In this document: piece by piece, positions 43,209-52,598 of the stretch | Position numbering within the stretch: the stretch's first letter is position 1 | Layout: each line of letters begins with the position of its first letter | Assembly: GCF_036014195.1 (NCBI RefSeq) | Contig: NZ_CP107918.1 | Span: 6,324,001 to 6,388,000 of the forward strand | DNA length: 64,000 nucleotides | Direction of reading: 5' to 3' | DNA from: Streptomyces sp. NBC_00442 | GTDB lineage: Bacteria > Actinomycetota > Actinomycetes > Streptomycetales > Streptomycetaceae | The notes under the pieces: model-generated | The model's database searches: none | What the model was told of the DNA's origin: nothing | What the model saw: the letters and a program-made list of their open reading frames with translations, nothing else | Translations under genes and position numbers: made by a program

Positions 43209-43225
43209 GTTCGACAATGCTGAAC
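43209..43225. promoter_or_regulatory. Candidate GylR box upstream of gylR
   Basis: GTTCGACAATGCTGAAC is a 17-base near-perfect palindrome, 70 bases before the gylR start and in the gap shared with divergent metH. Its counterpart lies before glpF. Confidence 0.62.
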
Positions 43226-43354
43226 AGTATCGGCCGTTGCCGACCTCGTGTCACCGTGACAGTCACCCCCCGGCCCCTTCAGGATGGCTGTGCGCGGCCC
43301 CATCCTCCGCGTCCGCCCCCTGATACACCCGCGCGCGGCCGGGCACCGCCCGGT

Positions 43355-43397
43355 TAGGCTGGCCGCGTGTGCCCTCCCACCGGAGGGCGCAAAGCCG
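43355..43397 (+). promoter_or_regulatory. metH promoter -10 element and 5'-leader hairpin
   Basis: TAGGCT (43355-43360) is a good -10 element, placing a start near 43367 and a leader of about 60 bases. The leader begins with a compact hairpin, GCCCTCC-CACC-GGAGGGC. I could not match it to a known riboswitch class. Confidence 0.45.
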
Positions 43398-43426
43398 ACA
43401 GCCGTCGCACTCCAGGGAGTAAATCC

Positions 43427-46400
43427 ATGGCCTCGTTGCCGACCCCTTCCGCTGACAGCCGGACCCGTATCGACGCCCTCCGTGAGGCCCTCGCCACCCG
43501 GGTGGTGGTGGCGGACGGTGCGATGGGAACCATGCTGCAGGCGCAGGATCCCACCCTGGAGGACTTCCAGGACCTCGAAGGCTGCAACGAGGTCCTCAAC
43601 GCGACCCGGCCCGACATCGTGCGCTCGGTCCACGAGGCGTACTTCGCGGTCGGTGTGGACTGCGTGGAGACCAACACCTTCGGCGCCAACCACACCGCGA
43701 TGAGCGAGTACGACATCCCCGAGCGGGTCTTCGAACTGTCGGAGTCCGGCGCCCGGATCGCCCGCGAGGTCGCCGACGAGTTCACCGCGTCGACCGGACA
43801 GCAGCGCTGGGTGCTCGGCTCCATCGGCCCCGGCACGAAGCTGCCGACCCTCGGGCACATCGACTACAAGACGCTGCGCGACGGCTTCCAGGCCAACGCC
43901 GAGGGCCTGCTCGCGGGCGGCGCGGACGCCCTGATCGTCGAGACCACCCAGGATCTGCTCCAGACGAAGTCGGCCGTGCTCGGAGCCCGCCGCGCCATGG
44001 AGGCGACCGGGACCGACCTGCCCCTGGTCGTCTCGCTCGCCTTCGAGACGACCGGCACGATGCTGCTCGGCTCCGAGATCGGCGCCGCGCTGACCGCGCT
44101 CGAACCGCTCGGCATCGACATGATCGGCCTGAACTGCTCGACCGGCCCCGCCGAGATGAGCGAGCACCTGCGCTACCTGACCCGGCACTCCCGCATCCCG
44201 CTGCTCTGCATGCCCAACGCCGGCCTGCCCGTCCTGACCCGCGACGGCGCCCACTTCCCGCTCGGCCCCGAGGGCCTCGCGGACGCGCAGGAGAACTTCG
44301 TCCGCGACTACGGCCTCTCCCTGGTGGGCGGGTGCTGCGGTACGACGCCGGAGCACCTGCGCCAGGTCGTGGAGCGGGTGCGCGGCACCGCCCCCGGGGA
44401 GCGCAGTCCGCGCCCCGAGCCGGGCGCCGCCTCGCTCTACCAGACGGTGCCGTTCCGCCAGGACACCGCGTACATGGCGATCGGCGAGCGGACCAACGCC
44501 AACGGGTCGAAGAAGTTCCGCGAGGCCATGCTGGAGGCCCGCTGGGACGACTGCGTGGAGATGGCGCGCGACCAGATCCGCGAGGGCGCCCACATGCTCG
44601 ACCTGTGCGTGGACTATGTCGGCCGTGACGGCGTGGCGGACATGGCCGAGCTGGCCGGCCGCTTCGCGACCGCCTCCACCCTGCCCATCGTCCTGGACTC
44701 CACCGAACTCCCGGTCCTGCGGGCCGGGTTGGAGAAGCTCGGCGGCCGTGCGGTCATCAACTCCGTCAACTACGAGGACGGCGACGGACCCGAGTCGCGC
44801 TTCGTGAAGGTCACCCAGCTGGCGGCCGAGCACGGCGCCGCGCTGATCGCGCTCACCATCGACGAGGAGGGCCAGGCCCGCACCGTCGAGACCAAGGTCG
44901 CCATCGCCGAGCGCCTCATCGAGGACCTGACCGGCAACTGGGGGGTGCACGAGGCGGACATCCTCATCGACACCCTCACGTTCACCATCTGCACCGGCCA
45001 GGAGGAGTCCCGCAAGGACGGCATCGCCACCATCGAGGCGATCCGCGAACTCAAGCGCCGCCGGCCCGACGTGCAGACCACCCTCGGCCTGTCCAACATC
45101 TCCTTCGGCCTCAACCCGGCCGCCCGCGTCGTCCTCAACTCCGTCTTCCTCGACGAGTGCGTCAAGGCCGGCCTCGACTCCGCGATCGTGCACGCCTCCA
45201 AGATCCTCCCCATCGCCCGCCTGGAGGAGGAGCAGGTCAAGGTCGCCCTGGACCTGATCTACGACCGGCGCGCCGAAGGCTACGACCCCCTCCAGCGGCT
45301 CATGGAGCTGTTCGAGGGCGTCAACATGAAGTCGATGAAGGCGGGCAAGGCCGAGGAGCTGCTCGCGCTGCCCCTGGACGAGCGGCTCCAGCGCCGCATC
45401 ATCGACGGCGAGAAGAACGGCCTGGAGGCCGACCTCGACGAGGCGCTCCAGGACACGCCCGCCCTGGACATCGTGAACAACACCCTGCTCGCCGGCATGA
45501 AGGTGGTCGGCGAACTGTTCGGCTCCGGCCAGATGCAGCTGCCGTTCGTGCTCCAGTCCGCCGAGGTGATGAAGGCGGCGGTGGCCCATCTGGAGCCGCA
45601 CATGGAGAAGTCGGACGCGGAGGGCAAGGGCACGATCGTGCTGGCCACCGTGCGCGGCGACGTCCACGACATCGGCAAGAACCTCGTCGACATCATCCTG
45701 TCCAACAACGGCTACAACGTCGTCAACCTCGGCATCAAGCAGCCGGTCTCCGCGATCCTGGAAGCCGCCGAGGAGCACCGCGCCGACGTGATCGGCATGT
45801 CCGGCCTCCTGGTCAAGTCCACCGTGATCATGAAGGAGAACCTGGAGGAGCTGAACCAGCGCAAGCTGGCGGCCGAGTACCCCGTCATCCTCGGCGGCGC
45901 AGCCCTCACCCGCGCCTACGTCGAGCAGGACCTGCACGAGATCTACGAGGGCGAAGTCCGCTACGCCCGCGACGCGTTCGAGGGCCTGCGGCTCATGGAC
46001 GCCCTGATCGGCGTCAAGCGCGGCGTGCCCGGCGTGGTCCTGCCCGAGCTCAAGCAGCGCCGGGTGCCCAAGCGGGACACTCCGGTCCTGGAAGTGACCG
46101 AGGAGCCGGAGGGTTCGGTGCGCTCGGACGTGGCCACCGACAACCCGGTGCCCACCCCGCCGTTCTGGGGGACCCGCGTCGTCAAGGGCATCCCGCTCAA
46201 GGAGTACGCGTCCTGGCTCGACGAGGGCGCCCTGTTCAAGGGCCAGTGGGGCCTCAAGGAAGCCCGCAAGGGCGGACCGACGTACGAGGAGCTGGTGGAG
46301 ACCGAGGGCCGCCCCCACCTGCGCGGCTGGCTCGACAAGCTGCACACCGAGGGCCTCCTGGAGGCGGCCGTCGTGCACGGCTACTTCCCCTGCGTGTCCA

Positions 46401-46939
46401 AGGGCGACGACCTGATCCTCCTCAACGACGACGGCAGCGAGCGCACCCGCTTCACCTTCCCGCGCCAGCGCCGCGGCCGCCGCCTGTGCCTCGCGGACTT
46501 CTTCCGCCCCGAGGAGTCCGGCGAGGTGGACGTGGTCGGCCTCCAGGTCGTCACCGTCGGCTCCCGGATCGGCGAGGAGACGGCCAAGCTGTTCGAGGCC
46601 AACTCCTACCGCGACTACCTCGAACTGCACGGCCTGTCCGTCCAGTTGGCCGAGGCGCTCGCCGAGTACTGGCACGCCCGGGTGCGTTCCGAGCTCGGCT
46701 TCGCAGGCGAGGACCCCTCCGACGTGGAGGACATGTTCGCGCTCAAGTACCGCGGCGCGCGCTTCTCGCTCGGGTACGGCGCCTGCCCCGATCTCGAGGA
46801 CCGGGCCAAGATCGCCGAGCTGCTCGAACCGGAGCGGATCGGCGTCCACCTCTCCGAGGAGTTCCAGCTCCACCCGGAGCAGTCCACCGACGCCATCGTC
46901 ATCCACCACCCCGAAGCCAAGTACTTCAACGCCCGATGA
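43427..46939 (+). CDS. metH: Cobalamin-dependent methionine synthase
   Basis: The 1170-residue protein has the full modular order. The homocysteine domain (1 to about 320) has zinc cysteines in GLNCSTG and GGCCGTTP. The pterin domain (about 350-610) includes AIGERTNANGSKKF. The cobalamin cap and binding domains (about 640-890) carry the cobalt-ligating histidine 747 in RGDVHDIGKN. The activation/AdoMet domain (to the end) includes the RGARFSLGYGACPDLEDR signature. It transfers methyl from methyltetrahydrofolate to homocysteine. The ATG at 43427 follows CAGGGAG. It is divergent from gylR. Confidence 0.97.
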   Translation: MASLPTPSADSRTRIDALREALATRVVVADGAMGTMLQAQDPTLEDFQDLEGCNEVLNATRPDIVRSVHEAYFAVGVDCVETNTFGANHTAMSEYDIPERVFELSESGARIAREVADEFTASTGQQRWVLGSIGPGTKLPTLGHIDYKTLRDGFQANAEGLLAGGADALIVETTQDLLQTKSAVLGARRAMEATGTDLPLVVSLAFETTGTMLLGSEIGAALTALEPLGIDMIGLNCSTGPAEMSEHLRYLTRHSRIPLLCMPNAGLPVLTRDGAHFPLGPEGLADAQENFVRDYGLSLVGGCCGTTPEHLRQVVERVRGTAPGERSPRPEPGAASLYQTVPFRQDTAYMAIGERTNANGSKKFREAMLEARWDDCVEMARDQIREGAHMLDLCVDYVGRDGVADMAELAGRFATASTLPIVLDSTELPVLRAGLEKLGGRAVINSVNYEDGDGPESRFVKVTQLAAEHGAALIALTIDEEGQARTVETKVAIAERLIEDLTGNWGVHEADILIDTLTFTICTGQEESRKDGIATIEAIRELKRRRPDVQTTLGLSNISFGLNPAARVVLNSVFLDECVKAGLDSAIVHASKILPIARLEEEQVKVALDLIYDRRAEGYDPLQRLMELFEGVNMKSMKAGKAEELLALPLDERLQRRIIDGEKNGLEADLDEALQDTPALDIVNNTLLAGMKVVGELFGSGQMQLPFVLQSAEVMKAAVAHLEPHMEKSDAEGKGTIVLATVRGDVHDIGKNLVDIILSNNGYNVVNLGIKQPVSAILEAAEEHRADVIGMSGLLVKSTVIMKENLEELNQRKLAAEYPVILGGAALTRAYVEQDLHEIYEGEVRYARDAFEGLRLMDALIGVKRGVPGVVLPELKQRRVPKRDTPVLEVTEEPEGSVRSDVATDNPVPTPPFWGTRVVKGIPLKEYASWLDEGALFKGQWGLKEARKGGPTYEELVETEGRPHLRGWLDKLHTEGLLEAAVVHGYFPCVSKGDDLILLNDDGSERTRFTFPRQRRGRRLCLADFFRPEESGEVDVVGLQVVTVGSRIGEETAKLFEANSYRDYLELHGLSVQLAEALAEYWHARVRSELGFAGEDPSDVEDMFALKYRGARFSLGYGACPDLEDRAKIAELLEPERIGVHLSEEFQLHPEQSTDAIVIHHPEAKYFNAR

Positions 46940-47003
46940 CCAAGCGCCCCGGTTAATTCAGCGCACGTTCAGCGGACCGGACGTACACTGGTCGGCCCAG
47001 TAA

Positions 47004-47047
47004 AAAGGCCGGTCGCTTTTCCCCACTGGGGGAGGCGGCCGGCCTTT
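47004..47047 (+). terminator. Terminator of metH
   Basis: AAAGGCCGG pairs with CCGGCCTTT, extended inward by five pairs (TCGCT/GGCGG with G-U), 65 bases after the metH stop and 10 bases before the HAD gene's ribosome site. Confidence 0.85.
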
Positions 47048-47070
47048 GCGTCCCTTCAGGAGGTGTGCCG

Positions 47071-47817
47071 ATGACCAGTACGGTCCCCACGACGACGAGC
47101 ACGACCACGACCACGACGCCCAGGGCCACGCCGCTGGCGCAGACACGCATGGCCGAAGGCTCCGCCCTCCAGGCCGTGCTCCTCGACATGGACGGCACGC
47201 TCGTCGACACCGAGGGGTTCTGGTGGGACGCCGAGCGCGAGGCGTTCGCGACCCTCGGGCACGTCCTGGACGAGTCGTGGCGGGACGTGGTGGTCGGCGG
47301 GCCCATGACGCGCAGCGCGGCCTTCCTCATCGAGGCCACCGGCGCCGACATCACCGTGCCCGAACTGACCGTGCTGCTCAACGACCACTTCGAGGCGCGG
47401 ATCTCCCGGGGCGTCCCGCTGATGCCGGGCGCCGCGGGGCTGCTCGCCGAGCTCGCCGCGCACCGCGTCCCCACCGCCCTGGTCTCCGCGTCGCACCGCC
47501 GCATCATCGACAAGATCGTGCACTCGCTGGGCCCCGAGCACTTCGCGCTGACCGTCGCGGGCGACGAGGTGGCCCGCACCAAGCCGTACCCCGACCCCTA
47601 CCTGATCGCCGCCCGCGGTCTCGGCGCGGACCCGGCCGGATGCGCCGTGGTGGAGGACACCGCGACCGGCGTCGCCGCGGCCGAGGCGGCGGGCTGCCGG
47701 GTCGTCGCGGTGCCGTCCGTGGCCCCCATCGAGGCCACCGCCGGCCGGGTCGTGGTCGGCTCGCTCGAAGAGGTCGACCTGGCGTTCCTGCGTACCCTGA
47801 TCACGCGGGTGAACTAG
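47071..47817 (+). CDS. HAD-family phosphatase
   Basis: The 248-residue protein has the HAD nucleophile motif LLDMDGTLVDTE, the motif II region ALVSASHRRI and the motif III/IV KPYPDPYLIAARGLGADP...VVEDTATG. It resembles beta-phosphoglucomutase/phosphatase members of the superfamily; the substrate is unknown. The ATG at 47071 follows AGGAGG by 7 bases and adds a threonine-rich leader (TSTVPTTTSTTTTTTPRA) before the domain. An internal start at 47149 would remove it but has no ribosome site. Confidence 0.88.
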   Translation: MTSTVPTTTSTTTTTTPRATPLAQTRMAEGSALQAVLLDMDGTLVDTEGFWWDAEREAFATLGHVLDESWRDVVVGGPMTRSAAFLIEATGADITVPELTVLLNDHFEARISRGVPLMPGAAGLLAELAAHRVPTALVSASHRRIIDKIVHSLGPEHFALTVAGDEVARTKPYPDPYLIAARGLGADPAGCAVVEDTATGVAAAEAAGCRVVAVPSVAPIEATAGRVVVGSLEEVDLAFLRTLITRVN

Positions 47818-48407
47818 CCGGCCCCCCGCGCCCGGGTCCCCGCTCCGCCGGGCCCTCCCTCCGCCGGGCCCTCCCTCCGCCGGGCCTCCCCCCGGCCGGC
47901 CCTCCGTATGCCGGCCCCTCCCTCCGCCGGTCCTCCCCGCCCGCGGCCTCGGCGGAAACGCCGCGCAGCCGCGCGTGCGTGGACCGTCACCTTCCGCGGC
48001 GCGGATCCTCCGCAGTCAAACGGCGCCACTGGTGACGTTCATCACCCGACGCGGGGTCGACAGCGGCCCGATCCCGGCCCTGGGACGTCCCCCGGCGTGC
48101 CTTTGTGTCCCGTTTGGTGAACCCGTGTACGAAACATTCCGGCGTTCCGTATCGGGGGCCCGGCAGACCAGTGGACCGATCGATTCCCCGCGCCCGGAAG
48201 CCAGTTCCAGCTTTGCGCGCGGCGCGCACTAATCTCGTCGCGAGAACTTCGCCGCACCCTTATCTGTCCCGCCGCACACCCCGCGGACGGGAGCGCAGGT
48301 CCGATCGCACAAACCCGGCCCGATCGCCCCGCCCCGAACGGGCGGACGCGGCGAGTGTCCCGTACACAGCTCCAGCCCAAAGTGCCGGACAAGGGAGATC
48401 GTCCAGG
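47818..48407. other. 590-base intergenic region
   Basis: No convincing gene is seen. The left part (47843-47935) is a tandem array of a 16-base unit CTCCGCCGGGCCCTCC, three good copies followed by decayed ones. The right part is less GC-rich, with AT-richer patches around 48120-48260 (for example GTACGAAACATTCC and CACTAATCTCG), and probably holds the promoter of the solute-binding protein gene. The last bases contain its AGGGAG ribosome site. Confidence 0.6.
47843..47890. repeat. 16-base tandem repeat after the HAD gene
   Basis: Three consecutive copies of CTCCGCCGGGCCCTCC start at 47843, 47859 and 47875 (the third with one change). Degenerate copies continue to about 47935. Confidence 0.85.
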
Positions 48408-50009
48408 ATGAACCGCAAGACTTTGGTGCTGCCGGCCGTAGTGGGCCTGCTCGCTCCCGTACTCGCCGCCTGCGGCGGATCGGAGAGCGGGGGAGACGGC
48501 GGCAAGACCATCGTCGTGGGAACCACGGACCAGTTCGTGGCCACCAAGGACGCCCCCGCCCCCTTCGATCCGGCGCACGCGTACGAGACCGGCATCTGGA
48601 ACGTGATGATGCAGACGACCCAGTCGCTGGTCCACGTTCCGCGCGGCGGCGGCCTGCCCGTCCCCGACGCGGCCTCCTCGTGCGGCTTCACCGACAAGGA
48701 GAACGAGAGCTACCGCTGCACCCTGCGCAGCGGCCTGGAGTTCTCCGACGGCACCAAGGTGACCGCCGACGACGTGAAGTACTCCATCCAGCGCGTCATC
48801 GACATCAAGGACGACAACGGCCCCGCCGGTCTCCTCGACAACATCGACACGATGGACACCAAGGGCGGCACCGAGATCGTCTTCCACCTGAAGACGCCCG
48901 ACGCGACCTTCCCGTACAAGCTCGCGACGCCCGCCGCCGGCATCGTGCCGAAGGACAAGTACGAGCCGAAGAAGCTGCGCGGCGGCTTCGAGGTGGACGG
49001 CTCCGGGCCGTACACGATGAAGGCCGACGTCAAGGGCGACCAGGCGGTGAAGTTCACCTTCACCAAGAACCCGAACTACAAGGGCGACGTGAAGTTCGCC
49101 AACGACAAGGTCGAGCTGCGCTCCTTCCCGTCCGCGGAAGCGATGGGCACGGCGCTCGGCAAGGGCGACATCGACCTGATGGCGCGCGCCATGTCACCCG
49201 GGCAGATCCAGCAGATGCAGGTCAGCCCCAGCAAGGACATCAACCTGGTCGAGATGCCCGGCCTCGAGATCCGCTACCTGGGCTTCAACACCGAGGACCC
49301 GGCGGTCAAGAACAAGGCCGTGCGTCAGGCGATGGCCCAGTCCATCGACCGCAGCACCCTGGTGAGCAAGGTGTACGGGCAGTCCGCCGAGCCGCTGTAC
49401 TCGCTGATCCCCACCTCGATCGCCGGGCACACCAACTCGTTCTTCAACAAGTACGGCGAGGCGAGCAAGGCCAAGGCGGCGCAGATCCTCAAGGCCGCCA
49501 ACATACAGACGCCCGTCAAGCTGACCTTGAACTACACCAAGGACCACTACGGTTCGATCACCGCGGACGAGTTCAAGAACCTGTCGCAGCAGCTGAACGC
49601 GACCGGTCTGTTCAGCACCACCGTGCAGGGCACCGAGTGGTCGAAGTTCCGCCCGGCCCAGAAGAAGGGTGATTACGCGGTCTACGGCCTCGGCTGGTTC
49701 CCCGACTTCCCGGACCCGGACAACTTCATCGCGCCGTTCTTCGGCTCGGACAACTTCCTGCACACCCCGTACGTCAGCAACGACATCCGCAACACGCTGA
49801 TCCCCGAGTCGCGGGTGGCGGCCGACCGCAACCAGGCGTCGAAGTCGTTCGAGCAGATCCAGGACATCGTCGCCAACGACGTCCCGGTCATCCCGTTGTG
49901 GCAGGGCAAGCAGTACGTCGCGGCCCGCACCGACATCACCGGCACCGAATGGGCCATCAACTCCTCCTCCAACCTTCAGCTCTGGGAGCTGGGCCGAGGC
50001 AAGGCCTGA
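48408..50009 (+). CDS. Family 5 solute-binding lipoprotein (peptide/nickel ABC transporter type)
   Basis: This 533-residue lipoprotein has a signal ending in the lipobox LAAC at about residue 22. The fold includes FEATURES of DppA/OppA proteins such as LEFSDGTKVTADDVKYSIQR and YLGFNTEDPAVKNKAVRQAMAQSIDR. It should bind an oligopeptide or similar ligand outside the membrane. The ATG at 48408 follows AGGGAG by about 10 bases. A clear paralogue follows 73 bases downstream. No permease or ATPase genes are adjacent, so it must use a transporter encoded elsewhere or act as a receptor. Confidence 0.9.
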   Translation: MNRKTLVLPAVVGLLAPVLAACGGSESGGDGGKTIVVGTTDQFVATKDAPAPFDPAHAYETGIWNVMMQTTQSLVHVPRGGGLPVPDAASSCGFTDKENESYRCTLRSGLEFSDGTKVTADDVKYSIQRVIDIKDDNGPAGLLDNIDTMDTKGGTEIVFHLKTPDATFPYKLATPAAGIVPKDKYEPKKLRGGFEVDGSGPYTMKADVKGDQAVKFTFTKNPNYKGDVKFANDKVELRSFPSAEAMGTALGKGDIDLMARAMSPGQIQQMQVSPSKDINLVEMPGLEIRYLGFNTEDPAVKNKAVRQAMAQSIDRSTLVSKVYGQSAEPLYSLIPTSIAGHTNSFFNKYGEASKAKAAQILKAANIQTPVKLTLNYTKDHYGSITADEFKNLSQQLNATGLFSTTVQGTEWSKFRPAQKKGDYAVYGLGWFPDFPDPDNFIAPFFGSDNFLHTPYVSNDIRNTLIPESRVAADRNQASKSFEQIQDIVANDVPVIPLWQGKQYVAARTDITGTEWAINSSSNLQLWELGRGKA

Positions 50010-50082
50010 CGCACGACCCGGCCGCGCCCCCCACGCGCGCGGCCGGCCACCCCCCGCAAGCAGCTCTGTGAGGCACCCGCAC

Positions 50083-51672
50083 GTGAAGATACGCAACCGA
50101 TGGCTGACGGCCCCTCTCGCGGCGGGAGTGGCCGCCGGCGCCCTCACCGGGTGCGGCACGCAGCAGGGCGGTGCCTCCGCCAGTGACGGCGGTTCGGTGG
50201 TCATGGGAATGTCCGACGACATCCTGGCCACCGACCCGGCCTCCGGGTACGACCCCGGCTCGTGGCTGCTGTTCAACAACGTGTTCCAGTCGCTGCTCAG
50301 CTTCCCCAAGGGCAGCTCGACGCCGCAGCCCGAGGCCGCGCAGGCGTGCAGCTTCGACGCGGGCGGCTCCACGGTCTACCGCTGCACGCTGCGGCCGGGA
50401 CTCGCCTTCAGCAACGGCGACAAGCTCACGTCCGAGGACGTCAAGTACTCCTTCGAGCGCATCCTGAAGATCAACGACGACAGCGGCCCGGCGCCGATGC
50501 TCGCCACCCTCGGCAAGGTCGACACCCCGGACGCGGCGACGGTCGTCTTCCACCTCAAGGTCCCGGACGCGACCTTCCCCAGCAAGATCGCCTCCGGTGC
50601 CGGTTCGATCGTCGACCACAAGGAGTACCCGGCCGACAAGCTCCGCACCGACGGCAAGGCGGTGGGCTCCGGCGTCTACAAGCTGGACTCCTTCGGCGAG
50701 AAGCAAGCCGTCTTCTCGGTCAACTCCGCCTACAAGGGCACGGTGCGGGCCAAGAACACGGGCCTGACCCTGAAGCTCTTCCACGGCGACCAGAAGGCGC
50801 TGGCCGTGGCCCTCGACAAGGGCGACGTCGACCTCGCCTACCGAGGCCTCACCGCCAAGGACACCGCCGCCCTCCAGGCCTCGTCGACGGCCGGAAAGAA
50901 GGGCGTCGACGTCATCGAGGGCACCAGCGCCGAGGTCCAGGACCTGGTCTTCAACATGAAGGACCCGGTCGCGGGCAAGCTCGGGGTGCGCAAGGCGATC
51001 GCCTATCTCGTCGACCGCGAGGCCCTGGTGCGCGACGTCTACTCGTCCACCGCGAGCCCCCTGTACTCGGTCGTCCCGAGCGGCATCACCGCGCACAGCA
51101 CCGCGTTCTTCGACGCGTACGGGGGCAGCCCCCAGCCCGCCAAGGCGAAGGCGGCGCTGCACTCGGCGGGCATCACCGGCAAGGTGAAGCTGACGCTCTG
51201 GTCGACGCCCAGCCGCTACGGACCCTCCACCGACGAGGAGTTGAGGACCATCGCGGCCCAGCTCAACGCGAGCGGACTGTTCGACGCGGACGTGAAGTCG
51301 GTCGAGTTCAAGCAGTACGAGAAGGACATCGAGGCCGGAAAGTACGGCGTGTACGTGAAGGGCTGGGTGCCCGACTACCCGGACCCGGACAACTTCACCC
51401 TGCCGTTCTTCGGCAAGGGCAATGTGCTGTCCAACAACTACACGGACAAGCAGATCACCGACGAGATCCTCCCGGAGACCGCGGCCACCGCGGACCGCGG
51501 CGCCACGGAGGCCGACTTCGCGCGGCTCCAGGACATCGTCGCCGACGACGTCCCCGTCCTGCCCCTGTGGCAGGGCAAGCAGTACGCGGTGGCCCGCACC
51601 GGAATCACGGGCCTGGAGTGGACCCTGGACCCGTCAACGGTCTTCCGCTTCTGGGAAATCAAAAAGGGCTGA
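50083..51672 (+). CDS. Second family 5 solute-binding lipoprotein, tandem paralogue
   Basis: This 529-residue lipoprotein has a lipobox at LTGC (about residue 24). It is collinear with the preceding protein throughout (LAFSNGDKLTSEDVKYSFERILKINDDSGPAP against its DGTKVTADDVKYSIQR region), so the pair arose by duplication. The GTG at 50083 has a GAGG site 9 bases upstream; a GTG at 50068 is the alternative. It is likely co-transcribed with the first gene. Differences in the ligand-facing middle suggest distinct ligands (inference). Confidence 0.9.
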   Translation: MKIRNRWLTAPLAAGVAAGALTGCGTQQGGASASDGGSVVMGMSDDILATDPASGYDPGSWLLFNNVFQSLLSFPKGSSTPQPEAAQACSFDAGGSTVYRCTLRPGLAFSNGDKLTSEDVKYSFERILKINDDSGPAPMLATLGKVDTPDAATVVFHLKVPDATFPSKIASGAGSIVDHKEYPADKLRTDGKAVGSGVYKLDSFGEKQAVFSVNSAYKGTVRAKNTGLTLKLFHGDQKALAVALDKGDVDLAYRGLTAKDTAALQASSTAGKKGVDVIEGTSAEVQDLVFNMKDPVAGKLGVRKAIAYLVDREALVRDVYSSTASPLYSVVPSGITAHSTAFFDAYGGSPQPAKAKAALHSAGITGKVKLTLWSTPSRYGPSTDEELRTIAAQLNASGLFDADVKSVEFKQYEKDIEAGKYGVYVKGWVPDYPDPDNFTLPFFGKGNVLSNNYTDKQITDEILPETAATADRGATEADFARLQDIVADDVPVLPLWQGKQYAVARTGITGLEWTLDPSTVFRFWEIKKG

Positions 51673-51694
51673 CGGCCAGTTCCGGTCACCCCGC

Positions 51695-51902
51695 TCAGGG
51701 CCGCGGGGAACCGCGCGAGCAACCCCCGCCGGCCCGCACCCGACGCCGAACGTCAGGGACCGCCCCCTGCTGGGGCCCCGGGGAACCGCGCGATCAGCCA
51801 CGGCGCACCCGCACCCGACACTCGACCGACGCGGCCCCCCTCAGCCCTCAGCCCCTCCGCCCCTCCGGCGTTCGAGGAGCCGGGGTCCGGGGGCGGAGCC
51901 CC
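51695..51902. repeat. Two extragenic repeat copies plus hairpin
   Basis: The 254-base gap between convergent genes contains two copies of the dispersed element (CCGCGGGGAACCGCGCGAGC at 51701-51720 and CCCGGGGAACCGCGCGATCA at 51778-51797), each followed by CCCGCACCCGAC. A GGGGTCCGGGGGCGGAGCCC hairpin ends the region (51882-51901). No gene is seen. Confidence 0.75.
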
Positions 51903-51926
51903 GGTGGCCAAGGGAGCCGTCCCGCC

Positions 51927-52598
51927 CTACTGTGCACCCGGCCGAACCAGCCCACTCTCATACGCATAGACCGCCGCCTGAACCCGGTCCCGCAACCCGA
52001 GCTTCGTCAGCACATGCCCCACATGCGTCTTGACCGTCGTCTCGCTGACGAACAGGTCCGCCGCGATCTCCGCGTTGGAAAGGCCACGGGCGACCAGCTT
52101 CAGGACCTCGACCTCACGGTCGGTCAGCGTGTGCAGCGTGTCCGGCACCGGGTCCTCCCCGGACGGCAGGTGGTCGGCGTACTTGTCGAGCAGCCGCCGT
52201 GTGATCGACGGCGCCAACATCGCCTCGCCGGCCGCGACCACCCGGATCGCCTGCACCAGCTCCGTGGCGGGCGCGTCCTTCAGGAGGAAGCCGCTGGCTC
52301 CCGCCTTGAGCGCCTCCACCACGTACTCGTCGAGATCGAAGGTGGTCAGGACGAGCACCTTGGCCGGCCCGTCCTTGCCCGGCCCGCTGATCTGCCGGGT
52401 CGCCTCCACCCCGTCCATCCGCGGCATCCGGATGTCCATGAGGACCACATCGGGCTGGAGCGCCCGCACCTGGTCGAGGGCCTGCAGACCGTCACCGGCC
52501 TCGCCGACCACCGCGATGTCCTGCTCGGCCTCCAGGATCATGCGGAAGCCGGTGCGCAGCAGCGGCTGGTCGTCGACCAGTAGGACGCGGATCGCCAC
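51927..52598 (-). CDS. NarL/LuxR-type response regulator (orphan)
   Basis: The 223-residue protein has a receiver domain with the phospho-acceptor aspartate in VVLMDIRMPRMDG, acidic residues in LLVDDQP and the lysine in GFLLKDAP. A LuxR helix-turn-helix (LTDREVEVLKLVARGLSNAEIAADLFVSE) follows. The GTG at 52598 follows TGAGGAG. No sensor kinase is adjacent on either side, so its partner must lie elsewhere or it is unphosphorylated. Confidence 0.92.
   Translation of the reverse strand: MAIRVLLVDDQPLLRTGFRMILEAEQDIAVVGEAGDGLQALDQVRALQPDVVLMDIRMPRMDGVEATRQISGPGKDGPAKVLVLTTFDLDEYVVEALKAGASGFLLKDAPATELVQAIRVVAAGEAMLAPSITRRLLDKYADHLPSGEDPVPDTLHTLTDREVEVLKLVARGLSNAEIAADLFVSETTVKTHVGHVLTKLGLRDRVQAAVYAYESGLVRPGAQ

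Noticed and set aside
43361..43426. Possible riboswitch (cobalamin, SAM-IV or c-di-GMP type) in the metH leader
   Set aside because: The leader has a small hairpin and a GCAAAGCC string reminiscent of c-di-GMP switches. The other conserved blocks (GCAAACC, or the B12 box) are missing and the leader is only about 60 bases.
42374..46909. 1511-codon open frame antisense to metH and continuing into gylR
   Set aside because: Only the 3' part is the real gylR. The rest is the complement of metH, produced by GC-rich third positions, with no domain or ribosome site.
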